Shown in pieces: positions 1-5,805 of a stretch of DNA of 10,687 bases (the stretch's first letter is position 1; every line of letters begins with the position of its first letter). Both the position numbers and the translations under genes were made by a program. Origin of the DNA: JAFCDQ01 sp964571335 (GTDB taxonomy: Archaea; Nanobdellota; Nanobdellia; Woesearchaeales; ARS49); the NCBI GenBank assembly GCA_964571335.1, contig CAZNAM010000026.1, positions 1 through 10,687 of the forward strand, given 5' to 3'. The notes under the pieces were generated by a model. It was not told where the DNA came from. It made no database searches and worked only from the letters and a program-made list of their open reading frames with translations.

Positions 1-563
1 TAGATACTTTAATTGTAATACCTAATGATAAATTACTTGAAATTGCTCCAGATATGCCGATGCAGACAGCATTTAAAGTAGCAGATGAAATATTAACAAA
101 TTCAGTAAAAGGAATAGCAGAATTAGTAACAAGAGCAGGATTAGTTAATTTAGATTATGCAGATATAAGAGCAATAATGAGCAATGGAGGAGTGGCATTA
201 ATAGGAATGGGAGAAAGTGATACAGAAAACAGAGCAATAGAAGCAGTACAAAAAGCAATCAACAATCCTTTGCTTGATGTAGATATTTCTGATGCAACAG
301 GAGCATTGATTAATATTGCAGGAAGTAAAGATATGACCTTAAATGAAGCAAAAAAAGTAGTTGAAGAAGTTTCTCAAAGACTTCATGAAGATGCCAAAAT
401 AATATGGGGAGCACAAATATATGAAGATTTAGGAAATACTATAAGAACAATGCTTATTGTAACAGGAGTAAAAAGCCCACAAATATTTGGACCAACAAAA
501 ACATTATCCTCTGCAAAAAAAGATGAATTATCTTCTGAATTAGGAATAGAATTTATGGAATAA
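1..563 (+). CDS. ftsZ: Cell division GTPase FtsZ, 5'-truncated (FtsZ1-like)
   Basis: This is the C-terminal part of FtsZ, the tubulin-like GTPase that polymerises into the division ring at mid-cell. The reading frame is open from base 3, so the gene begins upstream and the GTP-binding tubulin signature lies outside the window. Visible landmarks are the segment TLIVIPNDKLLEI just after the window start, and the T7 synergy loop NLDYADI (bases 147-167), whose Asp residues complete the GTPase site of the neighbouring subunit. After these come the C-terminal domain with GVALIGMG and the terminal segment VTGVKSPQIFGP. The end resembles archaeal FtsZ1 more than FtsZ2, and FtsZ1 is known to sit near secE-nusG in several archaea, as here. 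The subtype is inferred; membership of FtsZ is certain. Confidence 0.96.
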   Translation, partial: DTLIVIPNDKLLEIAPDMPMQTAFKVADEILTNSVKGIAELVTRAGLVNLDYADIRAIMSNGGVALIGMGESDTENRAIEAVQKAINNPLLDVDISDATGALINIAGSKDMTLNEAKKVVEEVSQRLHEDAKIIWGAQIYEDLGNTIRTMLIVTGVKSPQIFGPTKTLSSAKKDELSSELGIEFME

Positions 564-574
564 TCAAGCATAAA

Positions 575-583
575 TTTAATAAA
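575..583 (+). promoter_or_regulatory. BoxA (TATA) of the nucleotidylyltransferase gene
   Basis: TTTAATAAA lies 33 to 25 bases before the ATG at 608. This is the usual archaeal TATA distance from a transcription start, so the mRNA would be leaderless. No Shine-Dalgarno sequence is present. Confidence 0.45.
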
Positions 584-607
584 GTAAATAATTTATAATT
601 AAATTCT

Positions 608-1363
608 ATGAAAGCAATAATTTTAGCAGCAGGTTATGCAACAAGATTGTATCCTTTAACTTTGAACAAACCAAAACCTCTACTCGATATTGGAGGAAAA
701 CCTTTGGTTGAGAGGATAATAGAAAAAATAAATGAGATACAGGAAATAACAGATATTTATATTGTTACAAACAATAAATTTTATGCTCCTTTTCTAACAT
801 GGAATTCACAATATAAAAGCAAAAAAAATTGTTTGATAATAAATGATAATACTTTGTCAAATAATGAAAGATTAGGTGCAATTGGAGATATAAATTTTGT
901 CATAAATAAAGAAAAAATAGCTGAAGATGTTTTAATTATCGCAGGAGATAATCTGTTTGAAGATTCTTTATTAAATTTAGTTGATTTTTTTAATAAAAAG
1001 AAAAGTTCTATTGTCGCAGTTCAAGATTTAAAAGATAAAAGTTTATTAGCTAAAAAATTTGGAACAGTGGTAGTTGATGAAAATTTTAAAATTATTGATT
1101 TTCAGGAAAAACCAGAAAAACCAAAATCTTCTTTAGCATCAACAGCAATATATCTTTTTCGCAAGAATGATTTATTAGAATTAAAACAATATGTTAATCA
1201 AAAAGAAACTTTAGACAACACAGGTGATTTTATCAAATATCTGAGTTCTAAAAAAAATATTTATGTATTTATTCTTGAAAAAAAATGGTATGATATCGGC
1301 GGAATTGAAGAATTAAAAGAAGCAGATATGAGATATGGTGGAAATGAAAATTATATAAAATAA
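608..1363 (+). CDS. NDP-sugar synthase (glucose-1-phosphate thymidylyltransferase-like nucleotidylyltransferase)
   Basis: This cytosolic enzyme transfers a nucleotidyl group from an NTP to a sugar 1-phosphate, giving an NDP-sugar for surface glycans or protein glycosylation. The 251-residue protein has the family's N-terminal nucleotide-binding signature: LAAGYATRLYPLT at residues 6-18, then KPKPLL at 21-26. It also has a RLGAIGD segment, the metal-binding AGDN (Asp114), EKPEKP (167-172), which matches the sugar-phosphate loop, and WYDIGG (227-232) near the end. The length fits a catalytic domain without the left-handed beta-helix acyltransferase extension of GlmU-type enzymes. The sugar and base specificity cannot be read from sequence, so no rfbA symbol is assigned. 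The gene sits between ftsZ and secE, where many archaea have no gene. No other glycan genes are in the window. Confidence 0.9.
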   Translation: MKAIILAAGYATRLYPLTLNKPKPLLDIGGKPLVERIIEKINEIQEITDIYIVTNNKFYAPFLTWNSQYKSKKNCLIINDNTLSNNERLGAIGDINFVINKEKIAEDVLIIAGDNLFEDSLLNLVDFFNKKKSSIVAVQDLKDKSLLAKKFGTVVVDENFKIIDFQEKPEKPKSSLASTAIYLFRKNDLLELKQYVNQKETLDNTGDFIKYLSSKKNIYVFILEKKWYDIGGIEELKEADMRYGGNENYIK

Positions 1364-1371
1364 TGTTTTGA

Positions 1372-1875
1372 CTATAAATAATTATTTTCAATAAAATCAT
1401 GAAAAAATTCTTTAACATTATCTAAAGAAAAAAACTTATCAATCTGTTTTTCAAGAGTCCCTTCAAAAGACTCTATTGAGGGAAAAAGAGATAACATAAA
1501 ACTAACATTATCATTTAAAATCCAGTTATGCATCTTTTTTTCTGAACAACCATTATAATTTATTATTCCAGATCTTGCAAGTTGCATGAGACTGACACAA
1601 CAATCACTCATACTTTCTTCTAGTTTTTTTCTTTTAGAAGGGATGTTAATAACTCCAAAATAAAAGGAATGACAAGTGCTTGAACCATTACTATTTGGTC
1701 TAAATCTATCAATATAATCATCACTATAACCATATCTTGGTTCTTTAGACTGATTATCTTCTTTTACGGGTTTTGGTCCAATGATACAAAGTTTTTTTGG
1801 AGTGCAAAGTGTAAGATTAAAAAAAGTATAAGGTGCTTTTTTAATATCAATAATTATTTTCTCTGGCTCAACCAT
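1372..1875 (-). CDS. Hypothetical protein, cysteine-containing, no recognised family
   Basis: I do not recognise this 167-residue protein. It has no signal peptide or membrane segment, so it is probably cytosolic. The N-terminal half is rich in beta-forming residues and prolines, with Cys24 and Cys30. The middle is polar (residues 40-66) and is followed by Cys68-His69. Adjacent Cys92-Cys93 and Cys110 sit in a predicted helix (MSDCCVSLMQLARSG), and the C-terminal part is helical. The Cys/His spacing does not match a standard zinc finger. The ATG at 1875 is supported by a well-placed TATA box. The gene converges on the nucleotidylyltransferase with only 8 bases between stops, and it is transcribed away from secE. 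Confidence 0.7.
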   Translation of the reverse strand: MVEPEKIIIDIKKAPYTFFNLTLCTPKKLCIIGPKPVKEDNQSKEPRYGYSDDYIDRFRPNSNGSSTCHSFYFGVINIPSKRKKLEESMSDCCVSLMQLARSGIINYNGCSEKKMHNWILNDNVSFMLSLFPSIESFEGTLEKQIDKFFSLDNVKEFFHDFIENNYL

Positions 1876-1895
1876 TTTTATTCACAAAAATATTT

Positions 1896-1903
1896 TTTTA
1901 TAA
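1896..1903 (-). promoter_or_regulatory. BoxA of the 1372-1875 gene
   Basis: On the minus strand TTATAAAA lies 28 to 21 bases before the ATG at 1875, in the expected place for a leaderless transcript. Confidence 0.5.
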
Positions 1904-1968
1904 TGATATAAAAAGATTTAGATGTTGTATAATCTAAATAGTGGTGATTTTATTGTTTTTCCGAAAGA

Positions 1969-1977
1969 TTATTAAAT
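1969..1977 (+). promoter_or_regulatory. Candidate BoxA of secE
   Basis: TTATTAAAT lies 33 to 25 bases before the secE ATG, with a purine-rich CCGAAAG just upstream that could serve as the BRE. An alternative, farther start is possible from TATAAAAAG near 1907, which would give a leader containing GGTGAT at 1943-1948. Confidence 0.4.
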
Positions 1978-2001
1978 GAAACTATTGCATAAAGCTTTCT
2001 A

Positions 2002-2271
2002 ATGGAAGAAGAACCAAAAACAACAATAATAGAAAATCCAGCAAATCTACAATATAAATCTGAACAAGAAGAAGAAAAAACAATTCATAGAAAAGAAGGT
2101 TTAACTAAAAGATTAAAGAGATTTTGGATAGAGTGTGGAAGAGTTCTAAAAGTTACAAAAAAACCAGACGGAAAAGAGTTTAAATTAATAGTAAAAATAT
2201 CAGCAATAGGAATGGCACTAATAGGGATTATAGGTTTTATTCTAAGTTTTCTTAAAGAAATAGTATTTTGA
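2002..2271 (+). CDS. secE: Preprotein translocase subunit SecE (Sec61 gamma / Sss1)
   Basis: SecE is the small clamp subunit of the SecYEG/Sec61 protein-conducting channel in the cytoplasmic membrane. The 89-residue protein has an acidic, probably disordered N-terminus (1-30). Next comes the amphipathic cytosolic helix RLKRFWIECGRVLKVTKKP (37-55), whose W..C.RV...T.KP pattern is typical of archaeal Sec61 gamma. A single transmembrane helix follows at about residues 62-84. The family is usually 55-70 residues in archaea, so the N-terminal tail is somewhat long. No downstream in-frame Met lies before the helix, which supports the start at 2002. The position directly before nusG is the conserved archaeal arrangement and adds strong support. 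Confidence 0.95.
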   Translation: MEEEPKTTIIENPANLQYKSEQEEEKTIHRKEGLTKRLKRFWIECGRVLKVTKKPDGKEFKLIVKISAIGMALIGIIGFILSFLKEIVF

Positions 2272-2309
2272 AATTATTTCAACAATAAAAAATAATTAGA
2301 ACCAAAACA

Positions 2310-2318
2310 TTTATAAAT
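2310..2318 (+). promoter_or_regulatory. BoxA of nusG/spt5
   Basis: TTTATAAAT ends 44 bases before the nusG start, too far for a leaderless mRNA. A leader of roughly 20 bases is therefore expected, and it would contain the GGTGG ribosome-binding site. This is the clearest leadered promoter in the window. Confidence 0.55.
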
Positions 2319-2350
2319 AAACATTATGGATTAAATATATCTTCTAATTT

Positions 2351-2355
2351 GGTGG
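2351..2355 (+). promoter_or_regulatory. Shine-Dalgarno site of nusG/spt5
   Basis: GGTGG is followed by 6 bases and then the ATG at 2362. GGTG can pair with the CACC of the archaeal 16S rRNA 3' end. It supports the start at 2362 over later Met codons and stands out because most genes here lack a leader. Confidence 0.5.
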
Positions 2356-2361
2356 AAAATA

Positions 2362-2850
2362 ATGAGTGATGAAAGCAAGGAAGAAATGAAAACATGTATA
2401 TTTGCATTGAGAACAACTGCAAATAGAGAGGATCAAGTAATGGACTTCTTAGTTAGCAATGTACAAAAGAAAAAACTAAATGTATATGCAGTAATAAGAC
2501 CACATGGATTAAGAGGATATATTTTCTTAGAAGCAGAAAACAAAACAAATGCAGAACAAGCAGCATTTAATGTTCCTTATGCAAGAGGAATCCTACCAAA
2601 AAAAATTGATTATTCTGAAATAGAACATATGCTTGAACAAGTTAAAAAAGAATTAAACATAAGAAAAAATGATATTGTAGAAATTATAGCAGGACCATTT
2701 AAGAGAGAACAAGCAAAAATAACAAGATTCGACAAACACAAAGAAGAAGTTGTTGTTGAATTATTAGGAGCAGCAGTTCCAATACCAATGACATTAAAAA
2801 TGGATTCAGTGAAAGTTATTAGAAGAGAAAGTGATGAAGAAGAGGAATAG
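2362..2850 (+). CDS. spt5: Transcription elongation factor Spt5 (NusG family)
   Basis: Spt5 binds the clamp coiled coil of RNA polymerase, usually with Spt4, and increases processivity. The 162-residue protein has the archaeal two-domain form. The NGN domain covers about residues 9-90, with the typical LRTTANRED start and HGLRGYIFLEAE core (48-59). The KOW domain covers about 97-154 (IRKNDIVEIIAGPFKREQAKI, broken at residue 120 by TRFD). A short acidic tail DEEEE ends the protein. Length is normal. It lies between secE and rpl11, as in most archaea, with 90 and 35 bases of spacing. The distinct TATA box and ribosome-binding site suggest it can be transcribed separately from secE. Confidence 0.97.
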   Translation: MSDESKEEMKTCIFALRTTANREDQVMDFLVSNVQKKKLNVYAVIRPHGLRGYIFLEAENKTNAEQAAFNVPYARGILPKKIDYSEIEHMLEQVKKELNIRKNDIVEIIAGPFKREQAKITRFDKHKEEVVVELLGAAVPIPMTLKMDSVKVIRRESDEEEE

Positions 2851-2855
2851 AAAAA

Positions 2856-2864
2856 CTTAAAAAT
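2856..2864 (+). promoter_or_regulatory. Candidate BoxA of rpl11
   Basis: CTTAAAAAT lies 30 to 22 bases before the L11 ATG, inside the 35-base gap after spt5. It may give a leaderless rpl11 mRNA in addition to read-through from spt5. The whole gap is A/T-rich, so the call is tentative. Confidence 0.35.
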
Positions 2865-2885
2865 AAACTATAAAATTGACTAAAA

Positions 2886-3635
2886 ATGGCAAAAAAAACA
2901 GTAGAATGCTTAATTGAAGGAGGAAAAGCAACAGCAGCACCTCCATTAGGACCTGCTTTAGGACCTTTAGGAGTTAATATTGGACAAGTTGTTGCAGAAA
3001 TAAACAAGAAAACAGCAGACTTCAAAAAAATGCAAGTACCTGTAAAAGTGACAGTTGATGAAGAAACAAAAGCATTTGAAATCACTGTAGGAACACCACC
3101 TTCAAGCGAACTAATCAAAAAAGAAGCACATATAGAAAAAGGTTCAGGCAATCCAAGTACTGATAAAGTAGCAGATATAAGAATTGAACAAGTCATAAAA
3201 GTAGCAAAGATGAAAGAAGATGCTACATTAGGAAAAGATCTATTCTCTAAAGTAAAAGAAATTATAGGAACCTGTGACAGCATGGGTGTAATGGTTGAAG
3301 GAATGAACCCAAGAGATGCAATAAAAAAAATAAATGAAGGCATGTTCAAAGAACAAATATCCTCAGGAAAAACAGAATTATCTGCAGAAGCGCTGAAAGA
3401 ACTAGAAGAAAAGAAAAAGAAATTACAAGAAGACTTAGAAAAGAAGAAAGCAGACTTCACTGTAAAAGCAAAAGATATAATAGAGAAAAATAAGAATCAG
3501 CCAAGATCAACAATCAAAGCAAAACTGGTTGATGCAAGAATACCTGCACAATTGATAGAAGAATTACTGCCTGCAGAAACTGCTGCTAAAGCAGTACCAA
3601 AAGCTGCACCAAAAGCAGGAGAAAAGAAGAAATAA
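2886..3635 (+). CDS. rpl11: Large ribosomal subunit protein L11 (uL11) with a long C-terminal extension
   Basis: L11 forms the base of the GTPase-associated centre with 23S rRNA and carries the L10/L12 stalk. Residues 1-70 are the N-terminal domain, with the highly conserved EGGKATAAPPLGPALGPLGV (11-30) and MQVPVKVTVDEE (49-60). Residues 71-160 are the RNA-binding C-terminal domain, with IEKGSG (83-88) and GTCDSMGVMVEG (128-139). Archaeal L11 normally ends near residue 160-165, but this protein has 249 residues. The extra 85 or so residues comprise a charged coiled coil (168-192), a helical segment (193-230) and an Ala/Lys/Pro tail (231-249). The extension is in frame and shows no sign of frameshift. 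It precedes a T-rich terminator. The genes for L1, L10 and L12 that usually follow are absent here. Confidence 0.97.
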   Translation: MAKKTVECLIEGGKATAAPPLGPALGPLGVNIGQVVAEINKKTADFKKMQVPVKVTVDEETKAFEITVGTPPSSELIKKEAHIEKGSGNPSTDKVADIRIEQVIKVAKMKEDATLGKDLFSKVKEIIGTCDSMGVMVEGMNPRDAIKKINEGMFKEQISSGKTELSAEALKELEEKKKKLQEDLEKKKADFTVKAKDIIEKNKNQPRSTIKAKLVDARIPAQLIEELLPAETAAKAVPKAAPKAGEKKK

Positions 3636-3644
3636 TAATTTTAT

Positions 3645-3666
3645 ATTTTTTTTAATTAAAAAAAAT
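3645..3666. terminator. Bidirectional palindromic T-tract terminator
   Basis: A perfect 22-base palindrome of the form A-T8-AATT-A8-T lies between the stops of rpl11 (plus) and the 46-residue gene (minus). It presents a T8 run to polymerase from either side, the known archaeal intrinsic termination signal. It overlaps the last codons of the minus-strand gene (ATT TTT TTT AAT TAA). Confidence 0.6.
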
Positions 3667-3792
3667 AGCTTGTCCTACATTCTTAGTTGCTAAAAAGAAA
3701 GCAACAGCAGCAATGATTGCAAGAATAATAAAAACAATAATTCCAATTTTCATGATTAAATCCATCTTTTTTTGTTCTTTGAAATAATTCAT
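3652..3792 (-). CDS. Small single-pass membrane protein, 46 residues, translationally coupled
   Basis: This is a short gene read on the minus strand, starting MNYFKEQKKMDLIMK, with a hydrophobic helix at about residues 15-35 (IGIIVFIILAIIAAVAFFLA) and the end TKNVGQAIFFN. No family is recognised. The charged N-terminus followed by one membrane span suggests a membrane-inserted peptide. The main evidence that it is real is its ATG at 3792-3790, which overlaps the TGA (3791-3789) of the upstream pilin-like gene in an ATGA junction typical of translational coupling. Its stop lies inside the terminator palindrome, so the transcript would end directly after it. The hydrophobic pattern with full codon use also argues against chance. 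It may work with the upstream anchored protein; this is inferred from coupling only. Confidence 0.7.
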   Translation of the reverse strand: MNYFKEQKKMDLIMKIGIIVFIILAIIAAVAFFLATKNVGQAIFFN

Positions 3793-4199
3793 TTAACAAT
3801 CACCACCATAGAACCATTTATTTGACGAGAAATTTCATCAGGAAAAGAATAATTAATTATTATATTATCTTTTAATTTACCTTCAAGAACACAATCAGTA
3901 AGATGAAATGAACGAGTAATGCCAGAAGCCATAGTTGTTCTTTCACTAAAAGAACAATCCTTGAAATTAATCTCTTTGACAGCAATGTTAAAGTCATGCA
4001 GATTCTGTAATATTATATTGATTCCATCTTTATGAGCAGAAAAACCAATGCAATTAAAACCAGAATCAAAATTACAGCTTTCAGGAGAAATAGCCATTTC
4101 AATCTTTTCAGAACCATTAACTAAAAAAAATATGATTACTGCAATTAAAATAAAAAAACCATATTTTAATATGAATTTAATACCTGCAGCATTTTCCAT
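3789..4199 (-). CDS. Pilin-like membrane-anchored protein with four cysteines
   Basis: This 136-residue protein has an N-terminal hydrophobic helix (about residues 8-28, KFILKYGFFILIAVI) and an extracellular-type domain rich in beta strands. The N-terminus recalls the class III signal / pilin segment (EFLxxYGWAILV) common in DPANN archaeal pilin-like proteins, but the usual charged cleavage site and Gln/Glu before the helix are not clear. Four Cys (42, 50, 82, 103) could form two disulfides outside the cell. The pattern Cys-x7-Cys, a strand ending in LQN, then two more Cys and a closing INYSF strand resembles short secreted proteins I associate with Woesearchaeota. That assignment is from memory and is inference. 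It is the first gene of a two-gene unit with the 46-residue protein and diverges from purB, with 111 bases between starts. Confidence 0.75.
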   Translation of the reverse strand: MENAAGIKFILKYGFFILIAVIIFFLVNGSEKIEMAISPESCNFDSGFNCIGFSAHKDGINIILQNLHDFNIAVKEINFKDCSFSERTTMASGITRSFHLTDCVLEGKLKDNIIINYSFPDEISRQINGSMVVIVK

Positions 4200-4222
4200 T
4201 ACAAAAATAATAACTGATTGTT

Positions 4223-4230
4223 TTTATAAA
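4223..4230 (-). promoter_or_regulatory. BoxA of the pilin-like gene
   Basis: TTTATAAA on the minus strand lies 31 to 24 bases before the ATG at 4199. It is a near-ideal TATA box for a leaderless mRNA covering the two-gene unit. Confidence 0.6.
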
Positions 4231-4278
4231 ATTAACTGAAAAAGCTGTTCTATTATATATTTAGAACAAGAGAAATTC

Positions 4279-4286
4279 TTAAATAT
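4279..4286 (+). promoter_or_regulatory. BoxA of purB
   Basis: TTAAATAT lies 32 to 25 bases before the purB ATG, preceded by purine-rich AGAGAAA as a possible BRE. A second match, TTTTAAATAA, begins at 4289 but is too close to the start. Confidence 0.5.
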
Positions 4287-4310
4287 CCTTTTAAATAAGC
4301 AGAAATTACT

Positions 4311-5765
4311 ATGATACAAGAAAAAACACAACCCAAACCTTTATTTTCAGAAAATTATAAAGCAGATTCTGCAGATTTAGCAGCAGGCAGATATGGCACT
4401 GAAGAAATGATTAAAATTCTTGGAGCAGAACAAACTTTTCAAAAAAGTTTAGAAGTTCAAGGTCAAGCTGCAATAATTTTATCAGAATTACATCCTGATA
4501 TTGTTCCAATAGAATGTGCTGATGAATTAGCTAAAAAAGCTACATTGGAGTTTATTGATGCTGATAGAATAAGAGAACTAGAAGAACAAGAAGGACATGA
4601 TGTAATAGCGATTAATACATCTTTAGAGGAAGTTGTAAGTACTGAAGCAGGAACACATATAAATAAATTTAAAACAAGTGCTGATACAACCCAACCAGTA
4701 AAAGCTTTGCAATTAAAAGAAGCTCTGGAAGTGATTATTGATTCTACTCAAAATCTAAGAGATATTATATTAGAAAAATCAATGGAATGGATAGATATTC
4801 CTCACATGGATACTACTCATTTATATGATGCAGTTCCAACTGTTGCAGGAAGACCTTTAAGCCATTATGCAGAAATGTTACAATCAGATCTTGAATTTCT
4901 TAGCTATGTTTATCATAATTCAATAATTGGAAAATGGGCTGATGCAACAGGAAATCATCATTCAGCAACTGCTTTAGGTGTTGATGGAATAAAAGTGCAA
5001 GAAGAGTATTGCAAAAGATTAGGAATTGGATTTATGGATGCTCCTGCTCAAGTGCCTGGATTAGAATTTGAAGCAGATATTTTCTATGCGTTAGCAAGAT
5101 TAGGAATGACAATGGGCAATATCGCAAGATATATTGCAACTGGAAGAGGAGATGATGTAAATATTTTTGTAAATATGGGAAAAAAGAAAAAAGGAAGTTC
5201 TGCAATGCCACATAAAGATGCAAAAAGAGGAAATCCAACTGCAGAAGAACAAGTAATGTCAATTGCAAACTATTTAACAGGAAATTTAACAACAGCAATG
5301 ATGAATTGCCAAATGCCATATGCAAGAGACCTTTCTGCTTCTTCAAATGCAAGAATCAATGTTGAAGACGGATTTAAATATATGGATCATGGGATTAGAA
5401 GATTAGCAAAAATAATTTATGATTTAGGCATAAAAGAAGACAGATGTAAAGAAAGAGTTTTGAGGAGTAAGGGGTGGTCAACTTCACAATTAGTTACGAC
5501 CTATCTAACAGATCATAGAAAAACAGACAAACCTATGGCAAGATCTGATGCACATGACCTACTTGGTAAATTAGCAACTGAATGGGATAATAAAACTCCT
5601 TTTGTAGATGCTCTTTTACAAAATGAAGAAATAACATCTAGATTAGATGAAAATACAATAATGGAAATAACAGACCCATTAAAATATATTGGTCTAAGCA
5701 AAGAAATAGTTAAAATAGTGTATGATAAATATCATAAAAATAACATTTTAGAAACTGAAAAATAA
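4311..5765 (+). CDS. purB: Adenylosuccinate lyase
   Basis: PurB releases fumarate from SAICAR and from adenylosuccinate, so it acts in de novo purine synthesis and in AMP formation; it is a cytosolic homotetramer. The 484-residue protein matches the fumarase/aspartase superfamily. Visible features are HDVIAI (His96), TSADTTQPVKALQL, the catalytic-base region TTHLYDAVPTVAGRP (His170), and the mobile signature loop GSSAMPHK at residues 295-302 with the catalytic Ser. The loop continues DAKRGNP instead of the common RNP, a longer variant form. No other purine gene is in the window. Length is typical to slightly long. Lyase identity is very strong; the substrate rests on overall resemblance to PurB rather than to argininosuccinate lyase or fumarase. 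Confidence 0.9.
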   Translation: MIQEKTQPKPLFSENYKADSADLAAGRYGTEEMIKILGAEQTFQKSLEVQGQAAIILSELHPDIVPIECADELAKKATLEFIDADRIRELEEQEGHDVIAINTSLEEVVSTEAGTHINKFKTSADTTQPVKALQLKEALEVIIDSTQNLRDIILEKSMEWIDIPHMDTTHLYDAVPTVAGRPLSHYAEMLQSDLEFLSYVYHNSIIGKWADATGNHHSATALGVDGIKVQEEYCKRLGIGFMDAPAQVPGLEFEADIFYALARLGMTMGNIARYIATGRGDDVNIFVNMGKKKKGSSAMPHKDAKRGNPTAEEQVMSIANYLTGNLTTAMMNCQMPYARDLSASSNARINVEDGFKYMDHGIRRLAKIIYDLGIKEDRCKERVLRSKGWSTSQLVTTYLTDHRKTDKPMARSDAHDLLGKLATEWDNKTPFVDALLQNEEITSRLDENTIMEITDPLKYIGLSKEIVKIVYDKYHKNNILETEK

Positions 5766-5774
5766 AGACAAACA

Positions 5775-5782
5775 TTTAAAAA
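5775..5782 (+). promoter_or_regulatory. BoxA of the 5806-6354 gene
   Basis: TTTAAAAA lies 31 to 24 bases before the ATG at 5806, in the 40-base gap after purB, which suggests an independent leaderless transcript. Confidence 0.45.
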
Positions 5783-5805
5783 CGCCAAAAAACTTTTTAT
5801 TATAA

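Noticed and set aside
383..571. 62-codon minus-strand frame at the end of ftsZ
   Set aside because: Lies inside a strongly conserved gene and shows no features of its own.
1364..1371. Eight-base gap between convergent stops as a terminator
   Set aside because: Only a T4 run is present; too short to call.
2268..2282. Inverted repeat TTGAAAT-T-ATTTCAA over the secE stop
   Set aside because: Seven-base A/T arms with no T-tract behind them; expected by chance in DNA this AT-rich and too weak for a hairpin terminator claim.
2819..3460. Long open frame on the minus strand across rpl11
   Set aside because: Opposite-strand shadow of L11; the Ser/Phe-rich product reflects Lys/Glu codons of the real gene.
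4048..4239. 63-codon plus-strand frame across the pilin-like gene
   Set aside because: Opposite-strand shadow; it has no TATA box at a suitable distance and crosses the start of a better supported gene.
5032..5352. Leu-rich minus-strand frame inside purB
   Set aside because: Shadow of purB, which covers the same bases with clear family motifs.
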